DNA of 35,703 bases from an uncultured bacterium (lineage in GTDB: Bacteria; Patescibacteriota; Patescibacteriia; UBA1558; GWA2-36-10), in the NCBI GenBank assembly GCA_903876815.1, contig CAIRBL010000055.1:1-35703 (forward strand). The letters run 5' to 3'. Positions 27,073 through 35,703 of this stretch are shown piece by piece; position 1 is the first letter of the stretch, and every line of letters starts with the position of its first letter. The notes beneath the pieces were generated by a model. That model did no database searches and had not been told where the DNA came from. It saw only the letters and a list, made by a program, of their open reading frames with translations. The translations under genes were made by a program, and so were the position numbers.

Positions 27073-27798
27073 TTATTGCTCCAGTGCAAATTTAAATAAA
27101 TCTTCTGCTGGCCTATGCGGTAAGTGCCCAATGTTATTGATATAATTTATTTTTACGTAGCCATTTTTATCTATCACTATTTTAGAAATAGAGGATTGAT
27201 AAAGCTCAATTGAGAGAAAGCCGATAATATCAGTATTTAAAATACTGGTGAGCATAGAGCGAATGACATTACCATGACAAAAAATCATCACATTTTTGCC
27301 TTTATTTTTTTGCCAGACATCAGCCAGAATTTTTCTAAATTTAGCTTGTAAAATATTTAGACGTTTATCCATTTCTTGGTAGGCTTTGACTTTTTTGATA
27401 CGAGTTTTTTCAGACATATTGAAGTATTTCATTTTGTACCATTCAGTCCAATCAACCTCATTAAATCTTTTGTCAATAATCGGCTCAAGCTTTCTTTTTT
27501 TCAAAAAAATTTCGGCTGTTTGTTGAGCACGCAATAGCTCGCTAGTGTAAACTATTTGAATGTCTTTTAAAGAGAGGAGTTTTTTATTCAAAAGCTTTCT
27601 TTGTTTTAAACCGATTTTATCAAGTGGCATATTATGATCGCCAACTAAGTGTTGCTGGTCATAATCTGGCTTGCAGTGTCTAACTAAATAAATTTGTGTA
27701 TATGGTCCGGAGCTTTCTGGGCGTGATCGGCCATAAGCAGTTTGTTGCATTAATTTGCCGTAATCTATACGAGGTATAGCTTTTTGTTTTTTTATCAT
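27073..27798 (-). CDS. Histidine phosphatase (phosphoglycerate mutase-like) family protein
   Basis: IYLVRHCKPDYD; YTSELLRAQQTAEIFL; VMIFCHGNVIRSML. Confidence 0.9.
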   Translation of the reverse strand: MIKKQKAIPRIDYGKLMQQTAYGRSRPESSGPYTQIYLVRHCKPDYDQQHLVGDHNMPLDKIGLKQRKLLNKKLLSLKDIQIVYTSELLRAQQTAEIFLKKRKLEPIIDKRFNEVDWTEWYKMKYFNMSEKTRIKKVKAYQEMDKRLNILQAKFRKILADVWQKNKGKNVMIFCHGNVIRSMLTSILNTDIIGFLSIELYQSSISKIVIDKNGYVKINYINNIGHLPHRPAEDLFKFALEQ

Positions 27799-27928
27799 TT
27801 TTTTATTTTTTATAGATACATTTTACATTTTTTGTTTTATTTTAGCAAACTATTTGTCAAATTCTTAAATTATGATATCATATAGCTACCTTCAGAGAAG
27901 GTTTTTTATAAGATAAAAGATAAAAAAT

Positions 27929-28357
27929 ATGCAAAAGAAATTTTTAATTTTAGTTTTCGTCTTTGCTTTTGTCTTGACTGCCTGTGGTCAAACAAAGACT
28001 AATGAGGTGACTGATAATCTTGATTCAGGTACACTAGGTGAAGCTTTGGATGAAGCAAAGCCAGAGATAGATGAGGCAGCTGAACAGCCAAATGCTGAGG
28101 CAGAGGCTTTTAATTGGATTTCTGCTGATGAAGTAGCCAAGCATAATACCGCTCAAGATTGTTGGACTATTATTCATGATCAAGTTTTTGATATCACTAA
28201 GGCTATTGGTTCTCATCCTGGTGGAGAAACTATCATTGCTGGCTGTGGTAAAAATGCAACAGAGATGTTTGAGTCTAAACCAGTTACGGGTAAACCACAT
28301 TCACAAATGGCTCAAGAAAATTTGGATAATTTTTATTTAGGTGATTTAGCGCGATAG
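27929..28357 (+). CDS. Lipoprotein with cytochrome b5-like heme-binding domain
   Basis: Lipobox VLTACGQ; DCWTIIHDQVFDITKAIGSHPGGETIIAGCGKNATEMFESKPVTGKPHS (HPGG axial-ligand motif). Confidence 0.9.
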   Translation: MQKKFLILVFVFAFVLTACGQTKTNEVTDNLDSGTLGEALDEAKPEIDEAAEQPNAEAEAFNWISADEVAKHNTAQDCWTIIHDQVFDITKAIGSHPGGETIIAGCGKNATEMFESKPVTGKPHSQMAQENLDNFYLGDLAR

Positions 28358-28384
28358 AATCATTTAAGTAATTTTTTATATTTT

Positions 28385-28410
28385 AAAACAAGCTGATAAA
28401 GGCTTGTTTT
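28385..28410 (+). terminator. Rho-independent terminator
   Basis: aaaacaagc-tgataaag-gcttgtttt. Confidence 0.75.
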
Positions 28411-28424
28411 AAAATTTTTTAATT

Positions 28425-28453
28425 TTGACAATTTTTAGCTATTCAGCTAGATT
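28425..28453 (+). promoter_or_regulatory. Sigma70-type promoter for prs
   Basis: TTGACA (28425-28430), 17 nt, TAGATT (28448-28453). Confidence 0.7.
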
Positions 28454-28510
28454 GAACACAATAAGAAGTTCGTTGACAGTCGAATCACAAGCAGCAGAGG
28501 AGACACGATC

Positions 28511-29563
28511 ATGTCACAGTTCAAACAACTCATCACCCTTGCTGGTAAAGGCAATTATCCTTTGGCCAGAAATGTCATCTCATATTTGGGGGACAATGGA
28601 ATCATTTGTGTCAAATCACACATTAATCCCAGGCGTTATATTGATGGTGAGCCAAATGATGAAATAGTTTTGCGCCGAGAAATCCCAGGCTCAGATGTGC
28701 TGGTTTTTCAAAGCATGGAATCTTTGCTCCATGAAGCGCAATTTATGGATCTGGCTGGTTCAGCCATGTTTCAGTACGGAGCTCGTTCAGTCACCGCTAT
28801 TTTGCCTTTTATGCGTTACAGAAGGCAAGATCATCCCAATGAAGTGAAGGGAGAGATGAATCGTAATTTGTTATTGATCAAACGTATCGCTGCCATGGGC
28901 GTAAAGCGCGTCGTGCTTTGCGATATACATTCTGACATCACGATTCGTAATTTCCGAAATGAGGGCATCAAGGTTTGGAACATTGAGCAGGTTGACACCT
29001 TCGCGCCTTTCTTGGCGGACTACATCGTTGAAGCTAAGGCAGACGGTCGACCGATCTATGCTTTGGCGCTAGACAAGGGTTCGGTTCCTAGAGCAATTCA
29101 AATGGCAAGATACTTCGGTATTAAAATGGGTATTAAAGTGGCAGTTTGTTTTAAGGAAAGACTATCTGCCACTGAAACTAGAATTATCAAAAATCCAGCA
29201 GAGATTGCTCGCCTGAAAGCTGAATATGGTGATGATTTCATTTTTGATGACAGCGTCTTGGCTGACGCTGTGGTCATTATCACTGAGGATGAGGTGAGTA
29301 CCGCTGGTTCATCTGAGCAGATGGGTAATCACTTAAGGTCTTTGGGGGTACATCAATCAATTCTCTGCTTCACTCATGCTGTTTGTGTTGGTGAATGGAG
29401 GGCGCATCTTTTGGTTACCAGACGATTTGATGTTATCTGTTCTGCCAACACAATGGAAATCACCTATGATAAAATGACAGGAGGAGAAATTTTACGAGTG
29501 GATGTGGCATCGATGATTGGCGCTACCTTGCTCGAAGTCATCGAAGACATCAAGCGAGGATGA
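28511..29563 (+). CDS. prs: Ribose-phosphate pyrophosphokinase family protein
   Basis: GARSVTAILPFMRYRRQD; VVLCDIHSDITIRNF; VVIITEDEVSTAGSSEQMGNHLRSLGV (diverged PRPP loop). Confidence 0.85.
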   Translation: MSQFKQLITLAGKGNYPLARNVISYLGDNGIICVKSHINPRRYIDGEPNDEIVLRREIPGSDVLVFQSMESLLHEAQFMDLAGSAMFQYGARSVTAILPFMRYRRQDHPNEVKGEMNRNLLLIKRIAAMGVKRVVLCDIHSDITIRNFRNEGIKVWNIEQVDTFAPFLADYIVEAKADGRPIYALALDKGSVPRAIQMARYFGIKMGIKVAVCFKERLSATETRIIKNPAEIARLKAEYGDDFIFDDSVLADAVVIITEDEVSTAGSSEQMGNHLRSLGVHQSILCFTHAVCVGEWRAHLLVTRRFDVICSANTMEITYDKMTGGEILRVDVASMIGATLLEVIEDIKRG

Positions 29564-29586
29564 TTGCTTGTCTGTGATTCGTTCCT

Positions 29587-29616
29587 AGCTCACCCCACTC
29601 GGCGGGTGAGCTTTTT
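29587..29616 (+). terminator. Rho-independent terminator of prs
   Basis: agctcaccc-cactcggc-gggtgagct plus T run. Confidence 0.85.
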
Positions 29617-29647
29617 ACTTTAGCTAAATTTTGTTATACTAAAGTTA

Positions 29648-30361
29648 ATGAAAAAAATAAATACAAAAAATTTTGTTCATCATCAAGATTCTAAGTTATC
29701 AAATAACATTCGAGAGATTATTTTTGGTGCAGAGGACGGTATGGTCTCTACTTTGGGGGCTATCACTGGCATTGCTGCTGGTACAGCCAATAGCAAAATG
29801 GTTTTATTATCTGGTCTAGTGATTATTGCGGTAGAAAGTATCTCGATGGGTATTGGCTCATATCTTTCTAATAAGTCAGTAATTGATTTGAGTAAAAGAA
29901 AGTTATACGAAGAAAAATTAGAAATAGAGCATTTTCCTAAAACCGAACAAAAAGAGCTACTGAGTATTTATTTGCGTAATGGTTGGCCAAAAAAATTAGC
30001 CAGTCAAATGGTTTTGGCAGCTAGTAAAAACAAGAAACTGATGTTAGAAGAAATGGCTTATCGGGAATTATCTTTAGCACCAAAAATTGAAGACAATTCT
30101 TTGACTGGTGGTTTATTTATGTTTGCTTTTTATATCATTGGTGGTGCCATACCATTGTTAAGTTATGTTTTTTTATCTATTCCGCAAGCTATTTATTTTT
30201 CTATTGTCAGCACTTTATTTAGTTTGTTTATTTTGGGGGTTTTTAGCACCAAATTTACTAGATTAATTTGGTGGAAAGCTGGTTTACAGATGTTTGTACT
30301 AGCTTCAATTGCAGCTTTAGTAGGTTTTATTGTCGGTAAAATAGCAGAGAATATTTTTTAA
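29648..30361 (+). CDS. VIT1/CCC1 family Fe/Mn transporter
   Basis: REIIFGAEDGMVSTLGAITGIAAGTANSKMVLLSGLVIIAVESISMGIGSYLSNKS. Confidence 0.9.
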   Translation: MKKINTKNFVHHQDSKLSNNIREIIFGAEDGMVSTLGAITGIAAGTANSKMVLLSGLVIIAVESISMGIGSYLSNKSVIDLSKRKLYEEKLEIEHFPKTEQKELLSIYLRNGWPKKLASQMVLAASKNKKLMLEEMAYRELSLAPKIEDNSLTGGLFMFAFYIIGGAIPLLSYVFLSIPQAIYFSIVSTLFSLFILGVFSTKFTRLIWWKAGLQMFVLASIAALVGFIVGKIAENIF

Positions 30362-30370
30362 ATTTATATT

Positions 30371-31294
30371 ATGATTAAAAGCTATAAAAATTCAGTCCAA
30401 CAAAAGAAATTACGTCAGACAGCGGAATTTTCTGATCACTCTTGGCTTTCTGTGGTAGAGCCAAGCAAAGAGGAAATAAAAAAATTAAGCCAGAGTTTAA
30501 ATTTGGACGAAGATATTTTGGCAGACAGCTTAGATAAATATGAGTTGCCTCGTATTGAGATAGAGGGAGAAAATATTTTGGTCATCTTGCGTGCGATTGT
30601 TGAAGAAAAAGGCTCTTATACTACTTACCCTTTGACGATTATTTTCAGACCAAAGCTGTTAGTGACCATTAGTCCGGTTAAAAATATTGTACTGGATGAT
30701 TTTGTCAATCAAAAAGTAAATTTTTTAACAACCCAACATTCTAATTTGTTGATCAATGTTTGTTTGCGAGTGATTTATTATTATCAGAAGTATATCGTCA
30801 TTTTGAATCGTAAGGTGCAAAAAGAAAAATCTCAAATTCATGGTATTAGTAAAAAAGATGTGTATGATTTAGTGGAGATTGAGGAAAGTTTAAATAAAGT
30901 AATAGCCGCTTTGACGCCAACTATTAGTACTATCAAAAAATTATTGCAGTATAACTATATTCATTTATATAAAGAAGACAAAGATTTAATCGATGATGTC
31001 TCAGTTGATGGGGAGCAGGTTTTGGAACTAGCAATTACCAATTTGAAAACAGTCAAAAATATTAGGGACGCCTATACTACTGTGATGTCGATTGAGCTAA
31101 ATCAAACTATGAGACTTTTGACTTACATCACAGCCTTATTTACCATACCGATGTTGATTTCTAGTATGTATGGTATGAATATAAAATTGCCTTTGGCTGA
31201 TTGGCCGCATGCTTTTTTGGTGGTTTCTGGTCTAGCTTTGTCTTTAGTATTGGTAGCGGTAATAATCTTTATCTCTTTTAAGAAAAAAATCTAA
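30371..31294 (+). CDS. corA: CorA family divalent cation transporter
   Basis: C-terminal TM pair with SSMYGMNIKLPL (GMN motif). Confidence 0.93.
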   Translation: MIKSYKNSVQQKKLRQTAEFSDHSWLSVVEPSKEEIKKLSQSLNLDEDILADSLDKYELPRIEIEGENILVILRAIVEEKGSYTTYPLTIIFRPKLLVTISPVKNIVLDDFVNQKVNFLTTQHSNLLINVCLRVIYYYQKYIVILNRKVQKEKSQIHGISKKDVYDLVEIEESLNKVIAALTPTISTIKKLLQYNYIHLYKEDKDLIDDVSVDGEQVLELAITNLKTVKNIRDAYTTVMSIELNQTMRLLTYITALFTIPMLISSMYGMNIKLPLADWPHAFLVVSGLALSLVLVAVIIFISFKKKI

Positions 31295-31347
31295 TATTTA
31301 TTAAAAAAGTAGCTTTTCTTTCGGGGCTATTTTTTTATTTGCCTTTA

Positions 31348-31376
31348 TTGACAAAATTGGTTATTTTTAGTATGGT
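31348..31376 (+). promoter_or_regulatory. Sigma70-type promoter for protease unit
   Basis: TTGACA (31348-31353), 17 nt, TATGGT (31371-31376); leaves about 215 nt of 5' leader. Confidence 0.65.
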
Positions 31377-31599
31377 AAGATGTTAAATGGGCTCTTTGTC
31401 AAATCAATGTCCTTGGCTGTATGGCCTTTGACATTTGTATATCGATTTTGACCAACAACCATTGAGCGCTGTTTTGCCGATTGCCAAAATCGTTGAGACA
31501 CCTTGATGTCCATATAAATCAGATTTGAACACGTTGACGAGCTCCCCCTTGTGTTTGGTTGGTGAGGAATCAGAAAACCATCGAAAGGATGAGAGACTC

Positions 31600-34500
31600 A
31601 TGAAGACAAGAACGTGGATTGGCATCATCGCCTGCGGCTTGTGGGCGAGTTTTGCGCTGGCGGCTCCCAAGCCGTCCGTGCATTTCGAAGTCAGCGGTGT
31701 GCCCGTGGTCACTGATGTCGACGAGTTCGGCAGCAGGACCAGGGATCACCAGGGTCGTTTTCTCATCGAAGAAGGCGGTCAGTGGTACTACGCTACGACC
31801 GAATCCTCGGGAGATGACGCACATCTGGTGAAGTACGACACGGTGGAGCGTTCCATCCCCGACAACCTGGCGGCCTACAGTGATCCGGCAATCGATCGGC
31901 AGGTGCGGGAGTTCAACTCCAATGCCACGGACATCGTGCCGGTGCTGGGCGATATCGCTGTCACCTTCATCGAGGTTTGCACCAGCTGGCCTGGACGGCC
32001 GGCTGATCCGGAACATTTCTGGCAATGGGAGGGCCAGGTACTGGATCCCCAGCAATTCCATGACATGGTTTTCCTGGAGAACTACGAGCAGAGCTATCCG
32101 GGATACGTGAACCAGGGTGGTTATGCGATTCCTGGCTCAGCCAATGACTGGTGGTTGTGGTCCAGTCGTGGCCGTTCTCGGCTGGTACCAGACGAGTCGC
32201 GGTATCCGGCTGGCTATGTGCCGCCACGTCCCGGCTGGATTGTGAATCCGGCCACTGGCCTGCCTTTCGTGCTGAACATGTCTTTCATTCATAACTCGGC
32301 AAGTGTTTGGGAGATGCTGACTGAGGCCGGCATCGACATCAGCCTGGACCCACGTCGACCGATCGTCTTTTTGGCCCATGGCCAAAGCAGCTCCCGTGCC
32401 CATTACAATGGCTATACCATTTTGGACATGGAGCAATTCGATGATTCGCCCTTGACCATCGGCCCGCTGGTACACGAGTTCGGGCACTGCGTCTTGCAGC
32501 TTCCCGACCTCTACTTCGATACGCCGAACAACGCCTTTCAGTTGATGAACCAAGGTGGAAACGGTTACTATGATCCGGAAACCCATCGCAATTATTTGGG
32601 GTATCCTTCGGATCTGGAGACCTCCAGCAAGGAGCTCATCGGCTGGGAAGAGCCGATCTACGTCAATGCGCCCGGCGACTACCTGTTTGATTCGGACTAC
32701 GTGCCTTACTGCCTGGTGAATCCGAATCGTCCCGACGAGAAGATCTACATCAACTCCTGGAACCAGGAAGATGGCTTCATGTCGCGGCACAATCCGGTGG
32801 GCGAGGGACGATTGGTCATCCAGCACGCCTCGCTCAACAAGCCGGGTTGGAAGTTCCAAGACAAGCCCTGCGCCGAGCTCATCTGGTCCAGTCATTCCAC
32901 GGGAGATTGGAACGAGGCTTGGCCCTATGGTGCGGAGCACGTCGTCCTGGATGTGGAAACCTGGGAGACTGGCATCTGGTTCGGCTGGACAGTCAACACC
33001 ACCAATGGAGGTGAAGAGCGAGAAATGCTCTCCTTCCGAGTGGATGAACGGCCGATGGCCACAGCCTATGTGGTCATGACCTATGATCCGCTGATGGAGG
33101 AGGTGCCCTTGGATGGAGCGGAAGCGAATTTCCACTTCATCAACTTGGGCCCCACCTTCAGTGGTTGGGAGATGAGCCTGGGTGGGGAGACGGTTTCGGG
33201 TCAGGATACGGTGAGCTTCAACCAGACCTTTGAGGTCAGCTTTTCCAGCAACGTCTGGAGTGCAACGACCTTGGGTCAGGTTTTGAACCTGCCTCTGACC
33301 CTGCACTTGCAGTCACCGGACACCACCATCATCGTCGAGCGTCTGCGGCCCTTTGTCGGTTTGCGTCCAAGCAACTGGGCCATACCGACCACTGATGTGA
33401 CGGTCATCGAGACTTTTCGTGAGCACGTGCTCAAAGCGGAAGGCTCCAATCTGACCGTGTACACCAATGGGCAACAGGGAGCGAGCCTGGGGTTCTTGTC
33501 GGAAATCAAGGATCTCTGTTTCGCCGGAGACGACACCGATCACTTCGCGGTGATCGGCGAGGACTGGGCGGCTCTGTGTCGGGTACAAAACAACAACTTC
33601 GTGCTGATCAGTCAGCCGGTCATCAATCAGCCGGTCGATGCTTACGCCTTGTCAGACACGCCGGAGTTCGGTTGGTGTCTGACGATTGCTAGCAACAATC
33701 GGCTTTTCGCCGATCGGTTGACCAACGGTGCGGAAGTGTTCGAGTTCAATCTGCCTGAGTACGTTGTGCCGGCCAAAGACTTGGCCTATGCAGGTCATGA
33801 TCCTATCGGTGACACCGAGCTCGGCAGTCGCTTCTGCTTGATTGGCGGTAGTGGCAACAACTGGGTACACGTGACCAACGTCGCGGGTGACTCGTTGTAT
33901 GCCCGGACAGCCGGTGACTGCGGCCTGATCAAGAATCCTTTGAGTCTGGATCTCCTAGGTAACGGCTACTATGGATTCGTGGTCAGCGTACTGACCTGTG
34001 TCAATAACTTCGGTGGCTATGATGAAGAGCTGTGGCACATCAGCTACAGCCACGATCAAGGTCACCACGGAGTTGGTATCATCGACCTCGGGAACTACAA
34101 CCCGGGCTACGAGAGTGGAATCGAAGCCCTTGTGCCTTACCACAACACCGACTTCCCGTCGCGGGAAGCCTTGGTGGCCAATGACTACTTTCCGTACTCC
34201 AACACCGGCACGGACATCAAGCTCTTCGATCTGGGTCACAATGATCCGGAGATTCGTGTGTTGGAGAGTGTTCCGCCCAGACGTCGTGAGTTCAAGGTCG
34301 GCAACTTCAATGCCGATCAGATTCATGACTTGCTGGTAGTGGATCGTGGCGAAGGTGTGCGTTTCTGGCGTGGTTCAGGTGACTTGAACTTCCAAGATCA
34401 AGGCCTGATACATCGCTACAGCAACGCGAATCGCTCGCCGGTTTTCTGCCAGCGCTTCGGCAGTCTGCAGCTCGGCTTCTACGAAGCCGGACAGCTCAAG

Positions 34501-34875
34501 TTCTACGACTTGCCCTCGACAGAGTGGCCGTTCTGGGCGCGTTTGAACGGTGTAGGCAATCAACGTCACATGCCCAACGAAAATTGGGTTGCGCCCAGTG
34601 GACCGTTGAATCCGCCCGACATCAGCATCACGCGCTTGGGCAACGGCGATATGCGTCTGAACATCGAGTCCATCTCCTACGGTCAGCAGTGCAACACTTT
34701 CCAAGTGTGGTTTTCCATCAACCAGGCAAACTGGACACGTCTGGCCACGGTTCTGTGGGATGGACAAAGTGCGACCAACTGGACGCATCATCGGGCCTTG
34801 GTTGGCAACCAGATCGGTTTCTATCGAGTGGTGGTCACCACCAATCTCGATGGCGGCGCCATCTGGAGCGAATAA
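31600..34875 (+). CDS. Secreted M6-like (immune inhibitor A-type) metalloprotease with C-terminal VCBS/FG-GAP-like region
   Basis: Signal peptide MKTRTWIGIIACGLWASFALAAPK; zinc motif VHEFGHCVLQLPDLYF; Met-turn candidate LMNQGG; C-term FKVGNFNADQIHDLLVVDRGEGVRFWRGSG. ATG 31600 preferred over track start 31525. Confidence 0.8.
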   Translation: MKTRTWIGIIACGLWASFALAAPKPSVHFEVSGVPVVTDVDEFGSRTRDHQGRFLIEEGGQWYYATTESSGDDAHLVKYDTVERSIPDNLAAYSDPAIDRQVREFNSNATDIVPVLGDIAVTFIEVCTSWPGRPADPEHFWQWEGQVLDPQQFHDMVFLENYEQSYPGYVNQGGYAIPGSANDWWLWSSRGRSRLVPDESRYPAGYVPPRPGWIVNPATGLPFVLNMSFIHNSASVWEMLTEAGIDISLDPRRPIVFLAHGQSSSRAHYNGYTILDMEQFDDSPLTIGPLVHEFGHCVLQLPDLYFDTPNNAFQLMNQGGNGYYDPETHRNYLGYPSDLETSSKELIGWEEPIYVNAPGDYLFDSDYVPYCLVNPNRPDEKIYINSWNQEDGFMSRHNPVGEGRLVIQHASLNKPGWKFQDKPCAELIWSSHSTGDWNEAWPYGAEHVVLDVETWETGIWFGWTVNTTNGGEEREMLSFRVDERPMATAYVVMTYDPLMEEVPLDGAEANFHFINLGPTFSGWEMSLGGETVSGQDTVSFNQTFEVSFSSNVWSATTLGQVLNLPLTLHLQSPDTTIIVERLRPFVGLRPSNWAIPTTDVTVIETFREHVLKAEGSNLTVYTNGQQGASLGFLSEIKDLCFAGDDTDHFAVIGEDWAALCRVQNNNFVLISQPVINQPVDAYALSDTPEFGWCLTIASNNRLFADRLTNGAEVFEFNLPEYVVPAKDLAYAGHDPIGDTELGSRFCLIGGSGNNWVHVTNVAGDSLYARTAGDCGLIKNPLSLDLLGNGYYGFVVSVLTCVNNFGGYDEELWHISYSHDQGHHGVGIIDLGNYNPGYESGIEALVPYHNTDFPSREALVANDYFPYSNTGTDIKLFDLGHNDPEIRVLESVPPRRREFKVGNFNADQIHDLLVVDRGEGVRFWRGSGDLNFQDQGLIHRYSNANRSPVFCQRFGSLQLGFYEAGQLKFYDLPSTEWPFWARLNGVGNQRHMPNENWVAPSGPLNPPDISITRLGNGDMRLNIESISYGQQCNTFQVWFSINQANWTRLATVLWDGQSATNWTHHRALVGNQIGFYRVVVTTNLDGGAIWSE

Positions 34876-34888
34876 GGAGGAAGGAAGT

Positions 34889-35581
34889 ATGCAGCGTTTT
34901 TTCCTGTGGGCTTGGCTTGTGCTGAGTCTGACGCAAGGCGCGTCAGCTTTGTACATCTCGGCTCACTCTGAAGACTGGCCTGAAGGCTCTTGCTATCCCG
35001 ACAGTGTCTTTGTGCACTGGCTCGACAGTCAGAACAACGAAGGCTGGTCCTACGGTCGAGTGCGTGGACCCGAAGGTTCACCGCAGGTGTTCAGCTTCAG
35101 CTGGTGTAGCAACATTCCGGAGAGTCAGTACATCCCGGTGTACAGTTTCGTCTCCGAGTTGCGCATCAAGCTCAACACGGGAGTCGAGCAGTACTGGCCC
35201 CTGTCAGCACTGTACATGGACTGTGATCCGGCACCGTTTCCCATCCTCTTGCCCTTCGGCACCTTCAATGGTTGCGAGGCAATGGAAACGGGGATGGCCG
35301 ATCCGGTCTTGCCCCAGAGCTTGCAGCTGGAGCAGAACTATCCCAACCCCTTCAACCCCAACACCACGATCAAGTTCGGCTTGCAGTCGGCCAAGCACGT
35401 TAGCCTCAAGGTCTACGACCTGAAAGGCGAGTTGGTGGCCACGCTTGCTGACGAGCAGATGTCCGCCGGCGAACATCAGCTGGACTTCAGCGCCGGCAAC
35501 TTGAGCAGCGGCATTTACTTCTATCGCCTGACAACGTCGAACGGATTGAGCCAGACGAAGAAGATGACCCTGATCAAGTAG
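34889..35581 (+). CDS. Secreted protein with T9SS type A / FlgD-Ig-like C-terminal sorting domain
   Basis: Signal peptide MQRFFLWAWLVLSLTQGASA; C-term LPQSLQLEQNYPNPFNPNTTIKFGLQSAKHVSLKVYDLKGELVATL...GIYFYRLTTSNGLSQTKKMTLIK; RBS aaggagg. Track start 34760 overlaps the upstream gene. Confidence 0.85.
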   Translation: MQRFFLWAWLVLSLTQGASALYISAHSEDWPEGSCYPDSVFVHWLDSQNNEGWSYGRVRGPEGSPQVFSFSWCSNIPESQYIPVYSFVSELRIKLNTGVEQYWPLSALYMDCDPAPFPILLPFGTFNGCEAMETGMADPVLPQSLQLEQNYPNPFNPNTTIKFGLQSAKHVSLKVYDLKGELVATLADEQMSAGEHQLDFSAGNLSSGIYFYRLTTSNGLSQTKKMTLIK

Positions 35582-35600
35582 AATCGATATGCAATCAACC

Positions 35601-35636
35601 AGGCCCGACTTCATCAGAAGTCGGGCCTCTTATTTT
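35601..35636 (+). terminator. Rho-independent terminator of protease unit
   Basis: aggcccgactt-catcag-aagtcgggcct plus T-rich tail. Confidence 0.9.
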
Positions 35637-35703
35637 TAAATATATAAAATTAAAATCAGACTAAATTTTTTAGCAAATTTAAAAACAGCCAAATAAATTT
35701 TAT

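Noticed and set aside
28425-28667. Plus ORF of 80 aa before prs
   Set aside because: Starts at the promoter -35 and overlaps prs in another frame.
31570-34956. Many overlapping ORFs, including the 389-aa minus ORF 32137-33306
   Set aside because: Typical shadow ORFs of GC-rich coding DNA; the metalloprotease frame has signal peptide, zinc motif and RBS.
35004-35614. ORFs 35004-35423 (+) and 35204-35614 (-)
   Set aside because: Other frames of the sorting-domain protein.
35640-35703. Possible C-terminal end of a minus-strand membrane protein entering from the right edge
   Set aside because: Only about 60 nt visible; two frames are equally plausible, so no feature is claimed.

Overview
AT-rich 35.7 kb window with the gene content and style of a Candidate Phyla Radiation (Patescibacteria) genome; this placement is inference. 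From left to right: (i) a membrane GT-C-like protein cut by the left window edge, GreA, and a lysozyme-fold-like protein. (ii) A tRNA array, Arg(TCT)-Lys(CTT)-His(GTG). A GIY-YIG ORF is flanked there by a 28-nt duplication of the tRNA-Lys 5' end, and the dead copy is split by a perfect 20-bp palindrome. (iii) A large serine recombinase whose C-terminus is read antisense through tRNA-His. It marks one end of an integrated element carrying a SpoVG-like protein, unknown proteins, structured intergenic regions, and a ParB-like / Dam-like methylase gene pair. (iv) A GC-rich SPFH-like gene pair bracketed by 42-nt imperfect direct repeats. (v) Exported proteins sharing an N-terminal anchor. (vi) Housekeeping and metal-homeostasis genes: YibE/F, PgeF, Fur-ZIP, TspO, CsoR-HMA/SafE/cupredoxin-CopZ-CopA with an unusual C-terminal repeat extension, cytochrome b5 lipoprotein, VIT1 and CorA. 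(vii) Further GC-rich transcription units: PRPP synthetase, and a secreted M6-like metalloprotease plus a T9SS/FlgD-type sorting-domain protein. No rRNA or CRISPR array was seen. The best candidates for something undescribed are the tRNA-Lys/GIY-YIG/palindrome arrangement, the ParB-Dam pair, the GC-rich units that begin at consensus promoters, and the CopA extension. All family calls come from reading motifs; no database search was possible.
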